A stretch of 64,000 bases of DNA, from NCBI RefSeq assembly GCF_042242105.1, contig NW_027254961.1, positions 10,001 to 74,000 on the forward strand, read 5' to 3'. This stretch comes from Pempheris klunzingeri. Its lineage: Eukaryota; Chordata; Actinopteri; Acropomatiformes; Pempheridae. A model generated the notes under the pieces. That model had not been told where the DNA came from. It did not search any database and was given only the letters and a program-made list of their open reading frames with translations. Position 1 is the stretch's first letter, and each line of letters starts with the position of its first letter. Positions 58,462-64,000 of the stretch are shown piece after piece. A program made the translations under genes and the position numbers.

Positions 58462-59124
58462 GTTAACTAACTGTTAACGCTGGTTATTAACTGGTTATTA
58501 ACGCTGGTTATTAACTCTGGTTATTAACGCTGGTTATTAACGCTGGTTATTAACTCTCTGGTTATTAACTCTGGTTATTAACTCTGGTTATTAACGCTGG
58601 TTATTAACTCTGGTTATTAACTCTGGTTATTAACGCTGGTTATTAACTCTGGTTATTAATTCTGGTTATTAACTCTGGTTATTAACGCTGGTTATTAACT
58701 GGTTATTAACTCTGGTTATTAACTCTGGTTATTAACGCTGGTTATTAACTCTGGTTATTAACGCTGGTTATTAACTCTGGTTATTAACTCTGGTTATTAA
58801 CTCTGGTTATTAACTCTGGTTATTAACGCTGGTTATTAACTCTGGTTATTAACTCTGGTTATTAACTCTGGTTATTAACGCTGGTTATTAACGCTGGTTA
58901 TTAACTCTGGTTATTAACGCTGGTCATTAACGCTGGTTATTAACTCTGGTTATTAACTCTCTGGTTATTAACTCTGGTTATTAACTCTGGTTATTAACGC
59001 TGGTTATTAACTCTGGTTATTAACGCTGGTTATTAACTCTGGTTATTAACGCTGGTTATTAACGCTGGTTATTAACTCTGGTTATTAACGCTGGTCATTA
59101 ACGCTGGTTATTAACTCTGGTTAT
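58462..59124 (+). repeat. 13-bp satellite (CTGGTTATTAACK)
   Basis: About 660 bases of CTGGTTATTAACT and CTGGTTATTAACG units in irregular order, with occasional CTCTGG insertions and GGTCATTAAC variants. It lies between the TIM stop and the next AATAAA, so it may be in the 3' UTR. Confidence 0.96.
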
Positions 59125-59214
59125 GTGCTAAACGTTGCTCCTGTATTGAAGTGAAGTGTTTATTCTTGTGTTCAGTTCTTTGGCTGTAAAAAGGAAACTG
59201 TTCCTTTAATGTGA

Positions 59215-59220
59215 AATAAA
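59215..59220 (+). terminator. AATAAA, possible TIM poly(A) signal
   Basis: First AATAAA I see after the TIM stop, 1.5 kb downstream. If used, the 3' UTR would contain the 13-bp satellite. Positional evidence only. Confidence 0.3.
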
Positions 59221-59734
59221 TGCTGGAGCTTCGCCAGCGACCAAATAAAATCTGGTCAGACGAGTCGAGCAGGTTCATCAGAAACCTTCATCTCACTGAG
59301 AGACGTCATCGTCCAATCAGAGCAGTCAGTCAGTCTGCCAGTCACACACACACACACACACACACACAGGTAAGATTGTTATCGTTTTCTCTCTTCTTCT
59401 ATGGTTTTAATCAGATTCAGTCTGTTCTTAGGAACATCTGAATATCACAGCGGTGACGTGGGTTTGGGTTTTTTTGTGTATTTATGTTTATTCATCTTTA
59501 ATCGTTTGCTGCTGATTAAGATTATTGTGTAAAATACCAAAGTGTTCCAGGCCTGATGGAGGTCTGTGATTTCCCCCATGAACTGGTGTTACTGTTACAG
59601 TTCATTCAGCTGATGAGCTGATGGTGATTGATCCTCCTCCAGCTGATACGTGTCAATGTGTCGAACCTTTCAAACCCTTTGACTTTAGTACGTTTTACAA
59701 AATATATTGTGAGAATCTGATAGTCTGATGACGT

Positions 59735-59965
59735 TGTGCTGATGCTAAAGTTCACCAGCTGCATGCTAACATTTAAATCCATTAGCTGTATGCTAATGCT
59801 TAAGGCTGGTAGCCGCATGCTAGCAGTTAAGTCCGCCAGCCGCATGTTAACGCTCCAGTTTGTTAGCTGTGTGCTAATGCTAAAGTCTGCCAGCAGCATG
59901 CTAACACTGAAGTTGGATAGCTGTTTAATATAGCTAAATCCCACTAGCTGTATGCTAATGCTAAC
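59735..59965 (+). repeat. ~33-bp degenerate minisatellite
   Basis: About seven diverged units built on AGCTGTATGCTAATGCTAAA / CAGCCGCATGCTAACA. It lies just upstream of the cornifelin-like gene. The 65-codon frame of 11-residue repeats (SCMLMLK) is a by-product. Confidence 0.8.
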
Positions 59966-59999
59966 AATTATAAGGTGTGTATGTGTCCTGGTGTCCAGG

Positions 60000-61451
<1,452 letters not shown>

Positions 61452-61855
61452 TGACATCATCAGTGTGGAGTCACAGCTCCCAGACGCTGGTTAGTTAGTG
61501 GTTAATTACTAGGTAGTCAGTGGTCAGTGCCGAGATAGTTCCTAGTAAGTTACTAGTTAGTAACTAGTTAGTTAGTGGCCAGGTACGAGGTCATTGCTAG
61601 TTAGTTGCTGGTTAATTCCTGTTTAACAGTGTTGACTCGTTTAGCAAACAAGTTAATGAACCATTGAATCATTTGTTCTCTTGTATGTTGATATTTATCA
61701 GTTATAAGTTATCACTTTGTTTTTATACGTTTCACAGATGAATTGTTTTAATGTTTTTGTACCACAGTTCTGCCACTTAGTTACTAATTAACTAATTAGT
61801 TAGTTTATCTTGACGCTCATTCAATTACTTCCTGAATATTTTATATTTTCTGAGT

Positions 61856-61861
61856 AATAAA
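61856..61861 (+). terminator. AATAAA, probable cornifelin-like poly(A) signal
   Basis: AATAAA 405 bases after the stop codon, the first in sense orientation. Confidence 0.5.
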
Positions 61862-62450
61862 ACGATTAAAGCACAGAAACAGAATTGATCTTTTTTTATT
61901 TATTGTTTTTCTTCTGTTTTTGAAATATCGATCAAAACAAGTAAAAACATTTTTTTTCACAGATTTTTAGGAAAATTATTTTTTATTCTGATTCTTTTGA
62001 TTTAATTCAAGGTTTTTCATGTTTAATCTGTATTTAACAAATATCAGTTTATGATAAATGTGTGAGAGTGAGCGGTTTACTGAGCCGCCCTGCTGCACGC
62101 CATGATGTGAAACATGTTGTGTGTGTAAAACAGCGTCAGGACGATATCCCGATCAAAATGTATTAATTAAAATAATCAATTAAAAAAGAATGAGAATGAG
62201 GTGTGTCAGTGCATAATGACGAAACAGATATAAAATCTATACAATTAAAATAGAGATAATTACAAATCAGAATATGATAAAAGATGACCCCATCAACAGT
62301 GACAGAGGGGCTAACACAATCAATAACCAAAAACATTCTGTATATTAGGAAGCAAAAATACCTTTTGGTTGGAAAAAAAAAGATTTAACAAAAAGAAAGT
62401 AAGGAGACTGTAGGCAGCTCGGTCTTTTATTTTGAAAGGTCGGGCTGTGG
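61862..62450. other. AT-rich intergenic spacer
   Basis: AT-rich sequence without recognised genes, between the cornifelin-like gene and nhp2. Confidence 0.5.
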
Positions 62451-62622
62451 TTGCCTTCCGGGCCGCTGGGGGCGCTACTTCCGTGTTTCCTTTAATTAAA
62501 CACAAGAAGAAGAAAAAAGTCAAACACGTGCGGGTTTACTCGCGGTGAGAGTGTGTGTTGACCGTCAGAAGTCCGATCGGAAAGCAGCAGAACGATTATC
62601 GATCATTTAGTTCGATCAGAAA
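62451..62622 (+). promoter_or_regulatory. Probable nhp2 promoter/5' UTR
   Basis: GC-rich stretch with ETS-type CTTCCG motifs (CCTTCCGGGCC, ACTTCCGTG), typical of housekeeping promoters, 110-170 bases before the nhp2 ATG. No TATA box seen. The exact start site cannot be set. Confidence 0.45.
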
Positions 62623-63691
62623 ATGGCGAAGACGAAGAAGGAGAAGAGCTCCGCGGACGGAGAGGAGGCCGAGCGCTCCTACCAGGAGCTGGTGGCCAAC
62701 GTGAACCCCATCGCTCAGCCGCTGGCCTCCAAGAAACTCAGCAAGAAGCTCTACAAATGCGTGAAGAAGGGTAAATAAAGAGGGGGGGGGGGTAAATAAA
62801 GAGAGGGGGGGGGGGGGGTAAATAAAGATTGGTGCAGAAAAGACAAAACTCCACTGAAAATCTAAACGTTTTCAAGTTTTCTTGCGTGTCAGCAGCTTTA
62901 CAGACAAAGTGGGTCGATAGTTCAGATCTCGTAAGAATCGTTGGAGTCTTCTGATTGATTCGGCTCATAAATGATCACTGAAATGTCCCCAACAGTGATT
63001 TGATTGGGGAAGAGAGGCGACATGAAATGTGTCGGATATCAGACATGTGAGTGTTGATTCACTTCTCTCCCCTCCAGTAAAAAGGCACCAAACTGGGCTC
63101 AGAAACAGTTTGAACGCTTCCGGTGTGTCAGCAGACATTTGTGACATCGTAGCTCGGTAATAGATCTCTTATGGATTGTGGAACTTGTGTGATTAATTGG
63201 GTTGAAACACGTGGTGCTTCTCTCAGGAAGTGCTCAGGCCTCCTGCAGGCTGCAGGGAGAACCACTAAATCTACTGAGCAGCATGGTTTAGTCAGAGTGT
63301 GGAAAGTTGTGATCTTCAGCCTGCTGGATTCAGGACGAACAGAAATGTGAACTGATGCTGGACTGAAGTCTGGAATCGTGTCCTCATGGTGGTTTTCTGT
63401 CGTTCCAGCTGCCAAAGTGAAGAACATCCGCAGAGGAGTCAAAGAAGTCCAGAAGTTTATCAACAAGGGGGAGAAAGGGTGAGTCGGCCATGTTTCTAAC
63501 CACGCACGGGCTTTAAAGGGCCAGTCCGTACAGGAACACTGATGCCGTGGACGTAGCTGTTGTTTATTGATCCGTCTCTCTGCAGGATTGTGGTGTTGGC
63601 CGGCGACACGCTGCCCATCGACGTCTACTGTCACCTGCCGATCATGTGTGAGGACAGAAACATGCCGTACGCCTACATCCCCTCCAAAGTG
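62623..63691 (+). CDS. nhp2: H/ACA snoRNP protein NHP2, 5' part
   Basis: NHP2 is an L7Ae-family RNA-binding subunit of H/ACA snoRNPs (rRNA pseudouridylation, telomerase RNP), acting in nucleolus and Cajal bodies. Exons seen: 62623-62770, 63409-63478, 63586-63691, in phase (108 codons). The protein starts MAKTKKEKSSADG, then YQELVANVNPIAQPLASKKL, KLYKCVKK, RRGVKEVQKFINKGEKG and VVLAGDTLPIDVYCHLPIMC with CEDRNMPYAYIPSK, nearly colinear with human NHP2. The remaining ~45 residues (end of the L7Ae fold) lie beyond the right edge. The exon 1 donor GTAAAT is followed by two further GGTAAATAAAG copies separated by G runs. Confidence 0.96.
62770..62830 (+). repeat. Tandem GTAAATAAAG with G runs after nhp2 exon 1
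   Basis: Three copies of GTAAATAAAG separated by G runs of about 10 and 14 bases. It duplicates the 5' splice-site sequence. Confidence 0.85.
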
Positions 63692-63817
63692 GTGAGTCAG
63701 TCAGAGTGGCTCTGTAGAGAAATCGGCCGTAGCTTAGCATGTTAGCGCCCAGCAGCAAGTGAGTGACAGCTGGTGTGTTGTGATCAAAATCAACCAATCG
63801 AAGCAGCAGCAGCTCTA

Positions 63818-63956
63818 AAATCCCTGTTTTAGTGAATGTAGTCTGGTGTGTGTGCTGTTTGTGGTTAAACCAAAAGGATCTTCCAGGTCTCTCTCTGTAG
63901 GGATCCTTTCCATGATGCTGTCACACACTGAGAATAACACTCTGAGCCTGTCAGTG
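63818..63956 (+). repeat. Foldback element arm in nhp2 intron 3
   Basis: AAAATCCCTGTTTTAGTGAA through GGATCTTCCAGGTCTCTCTC to CACTCTGAGCCTGTCAGTG, the same right arm and tail as at 118-280. Partial copy. Confidence 0.82.
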
Positions 63957-64000
63957 ACAGAGTGATCATTTGTGTTTAACCAGAAACAGCTGTTATATCG

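Overview
This window looks like nuclear DNA from a teleost fish, probably a percomorph. The evidence is spliced genes with GT-AG introns, two fish-type NLR genes (FISNA-NACHT-LRR-B30.2), abundant CA/GT microsatellites and minisatellites, and scattered GCTAGC/GCTAAC-rich DNA. No retroviral or LTR-element coding region was recognised, and no bacterial features.

Layout. 1-19.9 kb holds no gene I can support. It carries simple repeats, a 1.4-kb 22-bp minisatellite (6.1-7.6 kb), a pentanucleotide array, a CTTTAG-type array (18.2-19.05 kb) and copies of a foldback element. A tRNA-Ser(UGA) lies at 19.96-20.04 kb. 20.8-30.8 kb and 34.9-44.3 kb are tandem, nearly identical copies of a ~10-kb segment, each with one multi-exon NLRC3-like NLR gene whose exons join in frame (predicted 1319 and 1217 aa). 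Between and beyond them are tRNA-Asp and tRNA-Val genes, tRNA relics and three arrays of a ~31-bp minisatellite (33.0-33.9, 44.5-45.0, 48.2-48.7 kb). A possible small unknown gene is at 45.6-47.7 kb. At 50.17-50.65 kb is a piggyBac-type miniature transposon with TTAA duplications.

The right part holds three plus-strand genes. A TIM-family (HAVCR/TIMD4-like) immunoglobulin-mucin receptor lies at 52.3-57.7 kb, a cornifelin/PLAC8-family cysteine-rich protein at 60.0-61.5 kb, and the first three coding exons of nhp2 (H/ACA snoRNP protein) from 62.6 kb, running off the right edge.

How it fits together. The NLR pair (cytosolic sensing) and the TIM receptor (probably phosphatidylserine recognition) are immune genes beside two housekeeping-type genes. 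Recombination between repeats appears to have shaped the NLR part. The duplicated segment begins at a foldback element and ends at a minisatellite. One minisatellite array combines the left flank of a second array with the right flank of a third. One NLR gene ends inside a minisatellite unit. Amino-acid change between the NLR copies is concentrated in the B30.2 domain.
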